Shown piece after piece: positions 1 through 9,120 of a DNA stretch of 64,000 nt. The stretch's first letter is position 1; each line of letters begins with the position of its first letter. Under the pieces are notes generated by a model, which saw only the letters and a program-made list of their open reading frames with translations, was not told the origin of the DNA and did no database searches. Both the position numbers and the translations under genes were made by a program. Source of the stretch: Methylomonas methanica (GTDB lineage: Bacteria > Pseudomonadota > Gammaproteobacteria > Methylococcales > Methylomonadaceae); contig NZ_LUUG01000128.1 in assembly GCF_001644035.1 (NCBI RefSeq), positions 1-64,000 on the forward strand, given 5' to 3'.

Positions 1-42
1 TTTTTCAACACAATCGGCCATCTGCGGACATTCGCTGGCTTG

Positions 43-219
43 TTACATCGGCGAAATGAGCGTCAGCCCCCCGCTGAAAACCGACGTTCGGAAAAGCAAG
101 GTGAGCTTCCCGTTGATGGCGGCCGGCACCTCATAGCCTTTCCCCATGAGGACATTCGACAATATATTGCAGGAGACCCTAGTATCATCCACGGCGAGTA
201 TTTTGCCTTTGTTTGTCAT
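43..219 (-). pseudogene. Response-regulator receiver remnant
   Basis: A 58-residue frame starts at an ATG at 219, preceded by AAGGA, and ends at a TAA at 43-45. Its first ~37 residues look like the start of a CheY-type receiver domain: ILAVDD carries the acidic pocket pair, followed by a leucine-rich helix and GYEV then INGK. After INGK the resemblance ends, and the conserved LILLD phospho-acceptor strand and MDG loop are not in frame. It lies 113 bp beyond the hybrid kinase gene on the same strand, the usual place for a cognate regulator. I read it as a frameshifted, inactive remnant; a sequencing error is the alternative. Confidence 0.5.
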
Positions 220-332
220 TGCGTAATCCTTAGGGCTCGTCGGTAAATAACTTGTACACTTCTATTTGTCAAAATGACCATGCGACAGGGATAGAAAGGA
301 CTTAAATAAGTAAGTTATTACATAACTGACGC

Positions 333-2933
333 TTAGTCAGTCCTCAGCGCCTTCAGGATTGTAAGGTAATCAAAGTTTTCAGCAAGAGACATCAGAACTT
401 TTTGAAGTTTTTGGTCATAGACTTCAACCTGATGAATGACAATTTCTATTCGCTCGCTTTCGAGGCTCTCAAGTGCATTCTTCAACTCGCTGCGCAATGC
501 TTCCGGCAATGCTAACAGCATCTCGGGTGTCAACACACTAACATCCGTCGGTGGTTCGGCTGGGCCCGCGTAGACGAAACGAACGCCCAGCTGTTTGGCT
601 AAACAATCGTAAATTTCATCGAAGTGATAAGGCTTGCGCACAAAATCGTCCATGCCAGCTTGGAGTAATTCGTCCCGCTGCTCTACAAAAACTGATGCCG
701 TAACCGCGACGATTTTCACTGCCTCGCCGCCAGTTAACTTACGAATAATCCGTGTGGCCTCCTGTCCATCCATCACCGGCATCCGCCGGTCCATCAAGAT
801 GAGATGCGGCTGCCAGCTCTGAAACAGCTGCACCCCTTTCTCGCCATTTTCGGCCACCCTGTACTGTAGGCCGACATTCGCCATCAACTTGGATAGCAAC
901 AACTGATTTTCCAGTTGGTCTTCGACGATCAGAATCCGATAATCGGGCTGCCCCGGCTCCAGCCCCAGCACCTCGCCTTTCTCTATTGCTTGTGGCATGA
1001 GATTGTCGACCTCCTTTGCTTCCTTCAACGGTAAATCGACCGTAAACACCGAGCCCTCACCCAACGTGCTTTGTAGATTGATGTTTCCACCCATCAGACG
1101 CACAAATTGCCGGGTAATTGTCAGGCCCAGTCCCGTTCCTTTGCTGGCACCTTGCTCGCCCAATTGTTCGAAAGGCTCGAAGATGCGTTGTTGATCTTTA
1201 GGGTCGATGCCGGGACCGGAATCCTCAACTTCTATCAACAGGTGCGAAATGTGGTTCTCCTTGGTACCCAGCCGCAGGATAACTCCACCTTGTGCGGTAA
1301 ACTTAACGGCATTGCCCACCAGATTGATCAGCACCTGGCGTAAACGGGCTTCGTCTCCGATGATGTAACGTGGGAATGCGGATGATTGGTCGATCAACAG
1401 GAGCAGACCTTTTTCCTTGGCGCGTATGCCCAACATCTCCGTCAAATCACGAATCATGCCGCCCAAGTCAAATGGAACATTTTCCAGCTGAGTGCGCCCG
1501 GCCTCGATCTTGGCCATTTCCAGAACATCGTTGATCAGGGTCAGCAGATGCCCGCCGCTGCGATTAATGATATCAAGGTTCTGGCGTTGGTCATCCGTCA
1601 ACAACGAGTCTTTATGCATCATCCTGGAAAAACCCAGAATCGCATTCAGCGGTGTGCGTAATTCGTGGCTCATATTAGCCAGAAAGACGCTTTTTGCCTT
1701 ATTGGCGGCTTCCGCGGCATTGCGTGCCAGCACCAGATCGGCGGTACGCTGTTGCACTTCTTCCTCCAGATGATCCTTATAGCGTCGCAGTTCTTCTTCG
1801 TTTTGCTTGCGTTCGGTGATATCGATGAAAATTTCCAGCAGGTCGTCACCCAGAACGACGCCGGCGACCTCCATGACACGAACATCGCCATTCTTGCAGG
1901 TCACTCGGTATTCGGTGGTCTGAATGTCTTGTCCTGTCTGAGTGGATGTTTGAAGAGCAGCCTCCCTCTTATCCAGTACCCAGCGGCGATAATCCGGGTC
2001 AGGATAGGCGAGCCGTTGCCAATTGTCCAGGGTCGGAATATCATCGTGCGTATAGCCGAAAACTCGCGCAAATCGGTAGTTAAACTCCTGGATAGTCCCG
2101 CCTTTTGTAACGTAGAGTATTGGGATTGGCTCGACCATGATAAGCCTGCGTAACCGCTCCTCGCTTTTCGATTTAGCCTTTTTTTCTGCCTCGATCGCAT
2201 CCAACATTTGATACATATGGCGAGCCAGCACACCAATTTCATCCGAGCAGGCAATATCTTCGCGCTGGAATACACGCCCATGTTCGGCATCGATTGCAAC
2301 GCTCACCAGATGATCCAAACCCTTTGCCAGTCGGCGCGCTAAACCTACAGCAGTCAAGCTAATAATAAATACCAAAGAAATGGCAATGCCGATACCGGCG
2401 ATAGCTATCACTCGCAATTCCTTATTGGATGTGTCTCGAGTCAGTTCGACCCGCATCCAGCCAATCAAGAAATTGCCGGCCTTAATCGGGACGGCCACAT
2501 CGATCACATTGGAACCATCCAGCAGGGTTTGCGGCTCAGGAGGAAGCCCAAGCAAGCGTTGGCTAATGGTGTCGCCAAAAAACTGACCGATATATTCGGG
2601 CTTGGTGGAAGCCAACACTTCACCTCTGGGTGAAAGCACGACGGCAAACTTGATGTCGGTGATATTCGTAGTACTTTTCAACACTTCCTGCAAGCCAGCG
2701 ACATCATTGGCCAACACCCAGGACACACTGCTGAAGGAAAGTGCCCGCGCCAAATCAAATGCGTTCTTAGTACCTTCGGCGTACAGAAAATCACGCTGAT
2801 AAGATATAAGCAAATAGCCAGTACCCAGCATGGTGACCAACGAAGCCAGGGAAAACGACCAGGCCAACTGGCGACGAATGGATTGTTCCCATAACTTGCG
2901 AAATCGCTCAGACAAATATCGGATTGGATTCAT
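333..2933 (-). CDS. Hybrid sensor histidine kinase (Cache-like/HAMP/PAS/HisKA/HATPase/REC)
   Basis: Inner-membrane hybrid kinase of 866 residues. Order seen: TM helix ~24-46; periplasmic sensor ~47-172, Cache-like by length and by the ARALSFSSVSWVLANDVAGL pattern; TM ~174-198; HAMP; PAS ~262-375 ending in the usual DITERK linker; coiled coil; HisKA with H423 in NMSHELRTPLN; HATPase with N box and GTGLGL; receiver with predicted phospho-acceptor D715 in LILMDRRMP; and a ~90-residue C-terminal tail. The start ATG lies 16 bp after the upstream PhnD-like gene, so both binding-protein genes and the kinase are probably one transcript. I infer that the lipoproteins present a ligand to the Cache domain. 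The ligand is unknown. Confidence 0.9.
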   Translation of the reverse strand: MNPIRYLSERFRKLWEQSIRRQLAWSFSLASLVTMLGTGYLLISYQRDFLYAEGTKNAFDLARALSFSSVSWVLANDVAGLQEVLKSTTNITDIKFAVVLSPRGEVLASTKPEYIGQFFGDTISQRLLGLPPEPQTLLDGSNVIDVAVPIKAGNFLIGWMRVELTRDTSNKELRVIAIAGIGIAISLVFIISLTAVGLARRLAKGLDHLVSVAIDAEHGRVFQREDIACSDEIGVLARHMYQMLDAIEAEKKAKSKSEERLRRLIMVEPIPILYVTKGGTIQEFNYRFARVFGYTHDDIPTLDNWQRLAYPDPDYRRWVLDKREAALQTSTQTGQDIQTTEYRVTCKNGDVRVMEVAGVVLGDDLLEIFIDITERKQNEEELRRYKDHLEEEVQQRTADLVLARNAAEAANKAKSVFLANMSHELRTPLNAILGFSRMMHKDSLLTDDQRQNLDIINRSGGHLLTLINDVLEMAKIEAGRTQLENVPFDLGGMIRDLTEMLGIRAKEKGLLLLIDQSSAFPRYIIGDEARLRQVLINLVGNAVKFTAQGGVILRLGTKENHISHLLIEVEDSGPGIDPKDQQRIFEPFEQLGEQGASKGTGLGLTITRQFVRLMGGNINLQSTLGEGSVFTVDLPLKEAKEVDNLMPQAIEKGEVLGLEPGQPDYRILIVEDQLENQLLLSKLMANVGLQYRVAENGEKGVQLFQSWQPHLILMDRRMPVMDGQEATRIIRKLTGGEAVKIVAVTASVFVEQRDELLQAGMDDFVRKPYHFDEIYDCLAKQLGVRFVYAGPAEPPTDVSVLTPEMLLALPEALRSELKNALESLESERIEIVIHQVEVYDQKLQKVLMSLAENFDYLTILKALRTD

Positions 2934-2949
2934 TAACGTATCCGGTTAA

Positions 2950-3864
2950 TTACTCGATCGGACGCATCGTTTTGACAAATTTTTCCAAAAAATCGATGAC
3001 CGGGCGATAGGTTTCATCATTTGCAGGCTCGAACCGAGAGACCGGCACCTGTGCCAGCATCATCCGACCTTGTTCGCTTTCCTGAAGGCTAAATAGCTGG
3101 TGCGCGAACTCATTGACGATCGGATCTGGAATATCCTTGTGCACGACCCAGCCATTGTTCAGCAATGGTTCGGTTTGCCATTTCACGACCAGTTCGCTGG
3201 CTAGCTCAGGGTTTTGGGCTGAAAAGGTTTTCCAAGGTACTGGCCAGGTGGCGCCGGCGGCCACATGCCCGCGCAATACGTTCATGATGGAGGATTCCTG
3301 CGACCCGACATAACGATTTTCGATGTCGCGGTTGATATCGATACCATGAGTGTGCAGGTAATACTGTGGCATCATAGTCGCCGCCAGCGCCGTTGCGGCC
3401 GGATAGGACACGGCTTTACCCTTGAGATCCGTTACTTCATTGATTCCGCTGTCCTTGCGTACCAGAATGATGCCGCGAAAATCGTCATCGTCACCCATCT
3501 TGCCAAAAACCCGGTAGCCATGCTTGAGAGACTGCACCGATTGATAGGGATTTGGCATCGCAAAGGCGAAGTGGCCGGCGTAGAGTTTTTTTTCATATTC
3601 CTCGTAATTGCGCGAGGCTTCCAATTTAAAACGGGCATCCGGAATATTTCCATTCATATACTCTATGATGGGCCCGTATACTTCCATAAGACGTTGCGGA
3701 TTGTGCAAGGGATGGATGCCAACCACATACTCCGGTACCTTCTGAGTCTCCTGACCAGGACTAGGCTGGTAGGCGTTTTCGTCCGATTTGTCACAAGCAC
3801 CTGCTAACAGCGACAGGCCCAGAATGACACCCCACCTCATGATTCTTTGAAAGATAGTATCCAT
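2950..3864 (-). CDS. PhnD-like periplasmic binding lipoprotein (second copy)
   Basis: Substrate-binding protein of the PhnD/phosphonate-phosphite type: core pattern PLHNPQRLMEVYGPIIEYM near the N-terminus and GIILVRKDSGINEVTDLKGK in the middle. I chose the ATG at 3864 because AGGAAA lies 8 bp upstream; a TTG at 3882 would overlap the upstream gene by 4 bp. N-terminus MDTIFQRIMRW, hydrophobic stretch, then LAGAC suggest a lipoprotein signal. No ABC permease or ATPase gene is adjacent; instead it lies between a paralogue and a sensor kinase, which suggests a sensing rather than uptake role (inference). Confidence 0.85.
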   Translation of the reverse strand: MDTIFQRIMRWGVILGLSLLAGACDKSDENAYQPSPGQETQKVPEYVVGIHPLHNPQRLMEVYGPIIEYMNGNIPDARFKLEASRNYEEYEKKLYAGHFAFAMPNPYQSVQSLKHGYRVFGKMGDDDDFRGIILVRKDSGINEVTDLKGKAVSYPAATALAATMMPQYYLHTHGIDINRDIENRYVGSQESSIMNVLRGHVAAGATWPVPWKTFSAQNPELASELVVKWQTEPLLNNGWVVHKDIPDPIVNEFAHQLFSLQESEQGRMMLAQVPVSRFEPANDETYRPVIDFLEKFVKTMRPIE

Positions 3865-3878
3865 AACGGTTTCCTGTC

Positions 3879-4802
3879 TCAATGTCGTTGAAGCGGCGAA
3901 GGAATCAAATCCGAATTATCCATAAAAAACTTGCGCGCTTTGTCATAGGATGCATCATCGGCCATCTTGAATTTTGTGGCGCTCATGGCTGATAGCAAAG
4001 CCTGCCCCGCGGCTGATGCGTGCAAATTGACCAGTAATTCCACAATGCGATCGCTCAAGTCCTTGGGAATATCATTACGCGCAATGATGGCATGATCCAT
4101 GAGCGGCTCGGACCGCCATTTCAGCTCCAATGCCGATGCTTCCTGTGGGTGAGCTTTTTGAAAGGCGCTCCAGGAAAACTCTCGGGCTGTCCCGGCCGCC
4201 GTCTTGCCCAGATAGACATGCATGATCGATGATTCGTGGGAGCCAACATAAAGATTTTCGATGTCTTTAAAAACATCGATACCGTGTGATTTCAAAAACC
4301 ACATCGGAAGGATAGTAGCTGCGACTCCATTGGGAGTCGGATAGCTGATTTTTTTACCCTTCAGGTCGCTCACATTGTTTATGCCGCTGTCTCGCCGCAC
4401 TAAAATAATGCCATAGAACTGGTCGTCGTCCGCCTTTTTGGCGATCACATGGTAGCCATATTCGTTTGATTTGACAGTCTGGAAGGCATTTGTCATTGCG
4501 AACCCAAGCTCTCTACCAAGCAGGCCGGCTTCAAATTCCGCGTGATTTTTTGGCGCAACCAAGATTAGCTTGACACCTTCGATGTGGGCATTGAGATAGT
4601 CGACGACGGGGCCGTATACCTCCAAAACCCGCATCTGACTACCTTCTGGCACTGCGGAAAATTTGTATTCCCGCACCGAGGAAGGAGCGGGCTTAGCGGT
4701 AATTTCCGGCTGATAGGTTTCGGTAGGCGATGGGGAAGAGTCGCATCCGACAATCTGAAACAGCACGACGATGAATAATGCGAAACAATGTCTTGAAAAC
4801 AT
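3879..4802 (-). CDS. PhnD-like periplasmic binding lipoprotein (first copy)
   Basis: 307-residue PhnD-family binding protein with a clear lipobox (IVGC) after a hydrophobic signal. It shares GIILVRRDSGINNVSDLKGK, the ISYPTPNGVAAT segment and VGSHESSIMHVYLGKTAAGT with the following gene, so the two are tandem paralogues. The ATG at 4802 has the strong ribosome site GGGGGTAAGCGC. First gene of the apparent lipoprotein-lipoprotein-kinase operon. Ligand not deducible; PhnD relatives bind phosphonates, phosphite or phosphate-like anions. Confidence 0.85.
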   Translation of the reverse strand: MFSRHCFALFIVVLFQIVGCDSSPSPTETYQPEITAKPAPSSVREYKFSAVPEGSQMRVLEVYGPVVDYLNAHIEGVKLILVAPKNHAEFEAGLLGRELGFAMTNAFQTVKSNEYGYHVIAKKADDDQFYGIILVRRDSGINNVSDLKGKKISYPTPNGVAATILPMWFLKSHGIDVFKDIENLYVGSHESSIMHVYLGKTAAGTAREFSWSAFQKAHPQEASALELKWRSEPLMDHAIIARNDIPKDLSDRIVELLVNLHASAAGQALLSAMSATKFKMADDASYDKARKFFMDNSDLIPSPLQRH

Positions 4803-5473
4803 GCGCTTACCCCCTGCTTTTGTTTAGCAATGATAGCCGCATGCTGCCAGTTTTTTGCTGGTTTAGCCAACAACATTTATGGGTGATAAGTGCCCTTCAA
4901 CAATATGAGCTTGCACGTGACAAAGGCCTATACTGGGGGGAGAATTTTGTGTATATATTTATAAACGACAAACCCTGGCTGTCGGTTTTGCTGATATTGA
5001 TGAAATATATTGACTGTTCGCTATAGACGTAGAACTGGACGGTCGACTATTGGGATGCCGAATGTCGCTTGTGGGTCGCTATGACCGATTCGCTATACCC
5101 CGAAGCCGACATTCATCTATGACAGAACTAAAATTTTATATCGCTTGGACCTTGGATAATATTTGATCTCACCACTTTGGCGGAAGATCGACAGGAGTCG
5201 CACGACCGGTGCGAACTTTAAAAATTGCCATCAGTGAAAAATCTCCGCACTAATTGCTAACGGTAAAAACAGAGAATCCAAAGCAAAACTGAATGGCAGG
5301 TCGGGAAACCCCGGGGTTAGGTTAGATACCGTACAGACCGATAGCTTTGAGGTGCATATGATTAAAAGCGGATGATTTGTATCGCAATTCGTGTTGCCGT
5401 TAATGACGGTCGGGTCGTAGCCAAACGAGAATTGTCATCAATATTCCAGAACATAAGTTTTTTGGAGATAGCC
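4803..5473. other. Long intergenic stretch without a supported gene
   Basis: About 670 bp between the PhnD-like operon and a small membrane-protein gene. I see no frame with family resemblance. It should hold the promoter of the minus-strand kinase operon, but I cannot assign clear -35/-10 boxes. An imperfect inverted repeat lies inside and is listed separately. Confidence 0.5.
5060..5114. repeat. Imperfect inverted repeat
   Basis: GAATGTCGCTT at 5060-5070 pairs with AAGCCGACATTC at 5103-5114, apart from one bulged base. The spacer carries CGCTAT twice (CGCTATGACC and CGCTATACCC). It looks like a degenerate interspersed element or hairpin; function unknown. Confidence 0.45.
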
Positions 5474-5620
5474 ATGAAAAAATTAAGTCATTTAAAAGGT
5501 AAGGCTATGACTTTTAGCCACCAGGTAGAAGGAAGGGTACTACCACCGTTGATATTGTGGATGCTCGGAGTTCCAGGAGGGATTTGTGTGATTTTATGGT
5601 TTTTTTTCTTTAGAGATTAG
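5474..5620 (+). CDS. Small single-span membrane protein
   Basis: 48 residues beginning MKKLSHLKGKAMTF, then one strongly hydrophobic span (LPPLILWMLGVPGGICVILW) and an aromatic-rich end. The ATG at 5474 is preceded by TTTGGAGATAGCC, a good ribosome site, which is why I take this start and not the longer open frame upstream. Basic N-terminus with a C-terminal span predicts N-in insertion. Family not recognised; similar short proteins occur uncharacterised in other gammaproteobacteria. Confidence 0.6.
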   Translation: MKKLSHLKGKAMTFSHQVEGRVLPPLILWMLGVPGGICVILWFFFFRD

Positions 5621-5759
5621 TCAGCTTGTACCGTTTAAAAAGGGAATTAAAACGGGTATTGCGAGGCGTATCAGCAAAACCCGAACCGCCTGCTACGGTT
5701 GGATTGCAGGTGATCAAAATGGCGAACAATTCCTAGCGAATACTATTAATTCAGCCCAT

Positions 5760-6038
5760 TTGCATGGATTCGTCGAACAATTCAGAAAAGGCGATTTTTC
5801 CGTGACTGAGCGCATGGATGGTTTTACCATGCATGGACTGACTCGATTAAAGTTGGCAAAACCGGACGAAATCAAATTGGAATATCGCGCTTTGGAAAAT
5901 GGCGAGAGAATTCATTATTCCAGCGAATACCCTCAATTCGTTTCTGTGCTGCATGAATGGGTGGATACACAGGCGAACGAACACGGTAACGGCGACATTC
6001 CAGGCCATAAGCAGCACCATTTATCAAATTCGGAATAA
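5760..6038 (+). pseudogene. N-terminally degraded conserved hypothetical
   Basis: The frame stays open from about 5592, but the only plausible start is a weak TTG at 5760. The last ~75 residues look like a real protein: FVEQFRKGDF, then MHGLTRLKLAKPDEIKLEYR, then a run ending VLHEWVDTQANEHG. This resembles the C-terminal half of a small secreted gammaproteobacterial family often mislabelled aspartate carbamoyltransferase, with a helix, a short beta unit, and a final HxWxDxQxxxHG-like helix. The signal peptide and N-terminal half of that family are missing, so I call it a remnant. Family assignment is from memory and tentative. Confidence 0.4.
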
Positions 6039-6074
6039 TATTGTCCAGCGACCGATCAAAATTGCCGACCCCGA

Positions 6075-6479
6075 TTATTTTTGTTGCAAGCCCCGGCTTC
6101 TCAAGCGCCGATTTACCTGCCAATGGTAGATTTTCGCCAATAAAGGCCGGATCAACGGCAAACCGATCAGCCAAGCCAGCGGTTTTAGCGTCGGGACTTT
6201 ATCCATCAGCAGAATGTAAGCATCTAGCTCTGAGACGATACGGCCATCCGCATCGCGCACGTGTAATTCCGATAAGGCTTTTTGGGGATCGATGCCGAGA
6301 CCGCACAATTGGCTTTCCTGGCCAGTGATATCAAACCAGCATATTTGCTCTGCTGTAGTGCCGGACAGTTTTTCATAGGTATCTCTATCGCGGATGCATT
6401 TGGGACAGGCACCGTCGTAATAAACGGTCAATGTCGGGTGGTTTTGGAGTTCGGTATTGGCCGGCATGGCGATCTTCAC
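6075..6479 (-). CDS. DCC-family (DUF393) thiol-disulfide oxidoreductase-like protein
   Basis: 134 residues with YYDGACPKC at ~20-28, the Asp plus CxxC motif that names the DCC family, followed by a thioredoxin-like alpha/beta pattern. The GTG at 6479 overlaps the upstream stop by four bases (GTGA), suggesting translational coupling; an ATG 12 bp inside is the alternative start. Last gene of the operon running from the ferritin-like gene at 9567. Function in the family is poorly defined; redox activity is inferred from the CxxC. Confidence 0.8.
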   Translation of the reverse strand: MKIAMPANTELQNHPTLTVYYDGACPKCIRDRDTYEKLSGTTAEQICWFDITGQESQLCGLGIDPQKALSELHVRDADGRIVSELDAYILLMDKVPTLKPLAWLIGLPLIRPLLAKIYHWQVNRRLRSRGLQQK

Positions 6480-7207
6480 GCTACGGACAAAAGCCGTTCG
6501 AATCCCGGCAGCCAGTCGGCGAAGTTAGCAATGTAGTTATAACCGCAGACTATTCGCAGAGATCTGGTGCTGACGATTTGGTAAATCCGTTGTGCTTGCT
6601 TTCGGGTTTCCGACTCCGGCCCGTACGGATTGAACTGCATGCCGGATGCGTTGAGAAACACGTAGTCGCAGATAAACAACACATCGCGATAGATGTAAAA
6701 GGTGAAGCCAGGGGTATGGCCGCCGATATGGTAGGCCTTGATGCCTTTATGACTGAAATCGTTTTCAAAGTGGCGGTCGATGTCAAATAAACTGACCAAG
6801 TGGTGTTTGGCGTCCTGCTCGTGCAGCCAGACCTCTGCGTGCCAAATTTGCCGATATTGGTTTGACGCGCCAAGGAAATGGTGGTGGGTAAACAGTATGC
6901 TTTGCACCGGCGCTAGATTGCGGTTGAATGCCGACGGCGAATCGATCCACACCGCTCCGTCCGCAGTTTCTATGCGGTAAGCGGCGTGCTCCAAGCCCAA
7001 TTTGGGCACCGACAGTAATTGGCTGACCCCATCGGTTACAGTGCGTGTGGTCACGTGATAGGTCTTTTCGGCTGCATCCCAGGTCATGAATTGATCGTGC
7101 CGGGCGCCACAAAACGGGCACACGTCCGGCATCTCGCCGATCATGTTGTAACCGCATTGCAGGCACACCCATTGTTTAGAGTTTTCGGGGAAGTCTTGAG
7201 TCGTCAT
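6476..7207 (-). CDS. Rubredoxin-like / metallo-beta-lactamase fold fusion
   Basis: 243 residues. N-terminal rubredoxin-type metal site: C15, C18 (CLQC) and C30, C33 (CPFC). From ~60 a metallo-beta-lactamase fold: the usual HxHxDH motif reads HHHFLGA (108-114), so the Asp and third His are missing, while GGHTPG (162-167) and D181 in CDYVF are kept. At most a reduced metal site is expected. Ribosome site AGGAGATCGAC precedes the ATG. It lies between an HbpS-like and a DCC gene; with the ferritin-like gene this suggests iron or redox handling (inference). Confidence 0.8.
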   Translation of the reverse strand: MTTQDFPENSKQWVCLQCGYNMIGEMPDVCPFCGARHDQFMTWDAAEKTYHVTTRTVTDGVSQLLSVPKLGLEHAAYRIETADGAVWIDSPSAFNRNLAPVQSILFTHHHFLGASNQYRQIWHAEVWLHEQDAKHHLVSLFDIDRHFENDFSHKGIKAYHIGGHTPGFTFYIYRDVLFICDYVFLNASGMQFNPYGPESETRKQAQRIYQIVSTRSLRIVCGYNYIANFADWLPGFERLLSVA

Positions 7208-7247
7208 GTCGATCTCCTGCCGGTATAAAGCCCGAGCGCAGTGAGTA

Positions 7248-7682
7248 TCAGGTCCGCCAGGGATGGGAAGGCAGATCGGACAGACCGATTACGTCGACCC
7301 CAGCCTTAGCCACTTGGTGGTCGTTTTCCACCGAACTGCCGCTGACGCCAATCGCACCGATCAACACCCCATCCTGATCGACAATGGGCACGCCACCGGG
7401 AAAGGTGATCAAGCCTTGATTGGAATGCTCGATCCCATACAAAGGCCCGCCAGGTTGCGACAGTTGGCCGATTTGTCCGGTATTCATGCCAAAAAACACG
7501 GCGGTCTTGGCTTTTTTGATGGCGATATCGATACTGCCAACCCAGGCGCCGTTCATCCGGGTAAAGGCTTTTAAATCGGCGCCGGAATCGACCACGGCAA
7601 TACACATTTGCGTGCCCAGTTTTTGCGCTTCGGCAATGGCTGCGGCGATTGCGGTTTCGGCTTGTTCGGAATTAACGTGCAT
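7248..7682 (-). CDS. HbpS/GlcG-family protein
   Basis: 144 residues covering the whole DUF336 (GlcG/HbpS) fold: [16 protein letters not shown] at the start, [15 protein letters not shown], a FFGMNTG segment, the FPGGVPI turn and the [12 protein letters not shown] strand. Related proteins bind haem or form octamers with unclear enzymatic roles. No signal peptide, so cytoplasmic. AAGGAGCGCGCC before the ATG is a strong ribosome site. It follows fumC by 31 bp in the same operon. Confidence 0.85.
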   Translation of the reverse strand: MHVNSEQAETAIAAAIAEAQKLGTQMCIAVVDSGADLKAFTRMNGAWVGSIDIAIKKAKTAVFFGMNTGQIGQLSQPGGPLYGIEHSNQGLITFPGGVPIVDQDGVLIGAIGVSGSSVENDHQVAKAGVDVIGLSDLPSHPWRT

Positions 7683-7713
7683 GGCGCGCTCCTTAGTGGT
7701 GTAATTATCGGGT

Positions 7714-9108
7714 TCAGATCATGCGCTCGGGACGAACAACGGCATCGAAGCCTTCGGCGCTGATTAAACCGCTGGCAATAGCCGCCTCGCGTAGCGTGCT
7801 GTGATTGGCCATCGCCGCTTTGGCGATGCACGCCGCATGGTCGTAGCCGATATGCGGCACCAACGCAGTCACCAACATCAGCGATTGCTGCATCAACTGC
7901 TCGATCCTTTCCGCGTTCGGCACAATGCCTACTAAACAATGATCGGTAAAGCTGGTCGTCGCGTCGGCGAGCAGCCTAACCGATTGCAACACGTTATAAA
8001 TGATCACCGGCTTGAAGGCGTTAAGCTCCAGGTGCCCTTGCGCGCCGGCGAACGTCACCGTCGTGTGATTACCGATGACCTGCGCGCAGACCATGCTCAA
8101 GGCTTCGCATTGGGTAGGATTGACCTTGCCGGGCATCATCGACGAACCCGGCTCGTTTTCGGGGAGCATCAATTCGCCCAAGCCGCAACGCGGGCCGGAT
8201 GCCAACAGGCGAATATCGTTGGCGATTTTATTCAGACTCACCGCGATGCAATTCAGTACCCCGGAGATTTCCACCAAGGCGTCGTGACTGGCCATCGCCT
8301 CAAACTTGTTTTCGGCAGAAACGAACGGCAATCCGGTAAAACTGGCCACCTGTTGGGCAAAGGCTGTGGCAAAACCCGGTTTGGCATTCAATCCGGTGCC
8401 GACTGCGGTACCGCCTTGGGCCAGCGGATACAAGCGTTTCAGACTGTCGTCGATGCGCTCGATACCCAGCCGGATTTGCGCGGCGTAACCGGAAAACTCC
8501 TGGCCCAAGCTCAGCGGCGTGGCATCCTGCAGATGCGTGCGTCCGATTTTGATGATGTTATCCCAAGCCTGGGACTTATCGAGCAAGACTTGATGCAGGT
8601 GATGTAGGGCCGATAGCAGCAGATGCTGCAATTGTTCGACGGTGGCGATGTGCATCGCGGTTGGAAACACATCGTTGGTCGATTGGCTGCGGTTGCAATG
8701 GTCGTTGGGATGCACCGGTATTTTCGAACCCAGCGCCCCACCAAGTCGCTCGCAAGCCAGATTGGCGATAACCTCGTTGGCATTCATATTGGACTGGGTG
8801 CCGGAACCGGTCTGCCAAATTACCAGCGGAAAGTGCTCGTCCAACTCGCCGTCTATAACTTTCTGCGCAGCCTCGGCAATGGCCTGGGCTATCGTCACGT
8901 CGAGATTGACGACTTCGACGTTAGCCAGCGCCGCGCAGCGCTTGACGATGCCTAGCGCTCGGATAAGCGGCCCGGGTAGTCGTTCGCCACCGATCTTGAA
9001 ATGCTGCAACGACCGCTGGGTTTGTGCTCCCCAATATTTGTTGGCCGGTACGGCGATTTCGCCGAACGAGTCGGTCTCAATCCGTGTCTCGGAAGACTGA
9101 TTGCTCAT
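7714..9108 (-). CDS. fumC: Fumarate hydratase, class II
   Basis: 464 residues, the full length of the iron-independent class II fumarase that interconverts fumarate and malate in the TCA cycle. Visible family motifs: [38 protein letters not shown], and the superfamily signature [11 protein letters not shown], whose second Ser is the catalytic base region. Starts 12 bp after the ferritin-like gene. Unlike class I enzymes it carries no Fe-S cluster; its linkage to a ferritin-like gene fits an iron- or oxidant-responsive unit, but no Fur box was identified. Confidence 0.97.
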   Translation of the reverse strand: MSNQSSETRIETDSFGEIAVPANKYWGAQTQRSLQHFKIGGERLPGPLIRALGIVKRCAALANVEVVNLDVTIAQAIAEAAQKVIDGELDEHFPLVIWQTGSGTQSNMNANEVIANLACERLGGALGSKIPVHPNDHCNRSQSTNDVFPTAMHIATVEQLQHLLLSALHHLHQVLLDKSQAWDNIIKIGRTHLQDATPLSLGQEFSGYAAQIRLGIERIDDSLKRLYPLAQGGTAVGTGLNAKPGFATAFAQQVASFTGLPFVSAENKFEAMASHDALVEISGVLNCIAVSLNKIANDIRLLASGPRCGLGELMLPENEPGSSMMPGKVNPTQCEALSMVCAQVIGNHTTVTFAGAQGHLELNAFKPVIIYNVLQSVRLLADATTSFTDHCLVGIVPNAERIEQLMQQSLMLVTALVPHIGYDHAACIAKAAMANHSTLREAAIASGLISAEGFDAVVRPERMI

Positions 9109-9120
9109 GTCTTGAACCGT

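Noticed and set aside
40-246. 68-residue plus-strand frame at the window edge
   Set aside because: Overlaps the receiver-like minus-strand remnant, which has a ribosome site and family pattern; the plus frame has neither.
7939-8607. 222-residue plus-strand frame
   Set aside because: Lies entirely opposite fumC, has no family resemblance and no ribosome site; GC-biased antisense shadow.
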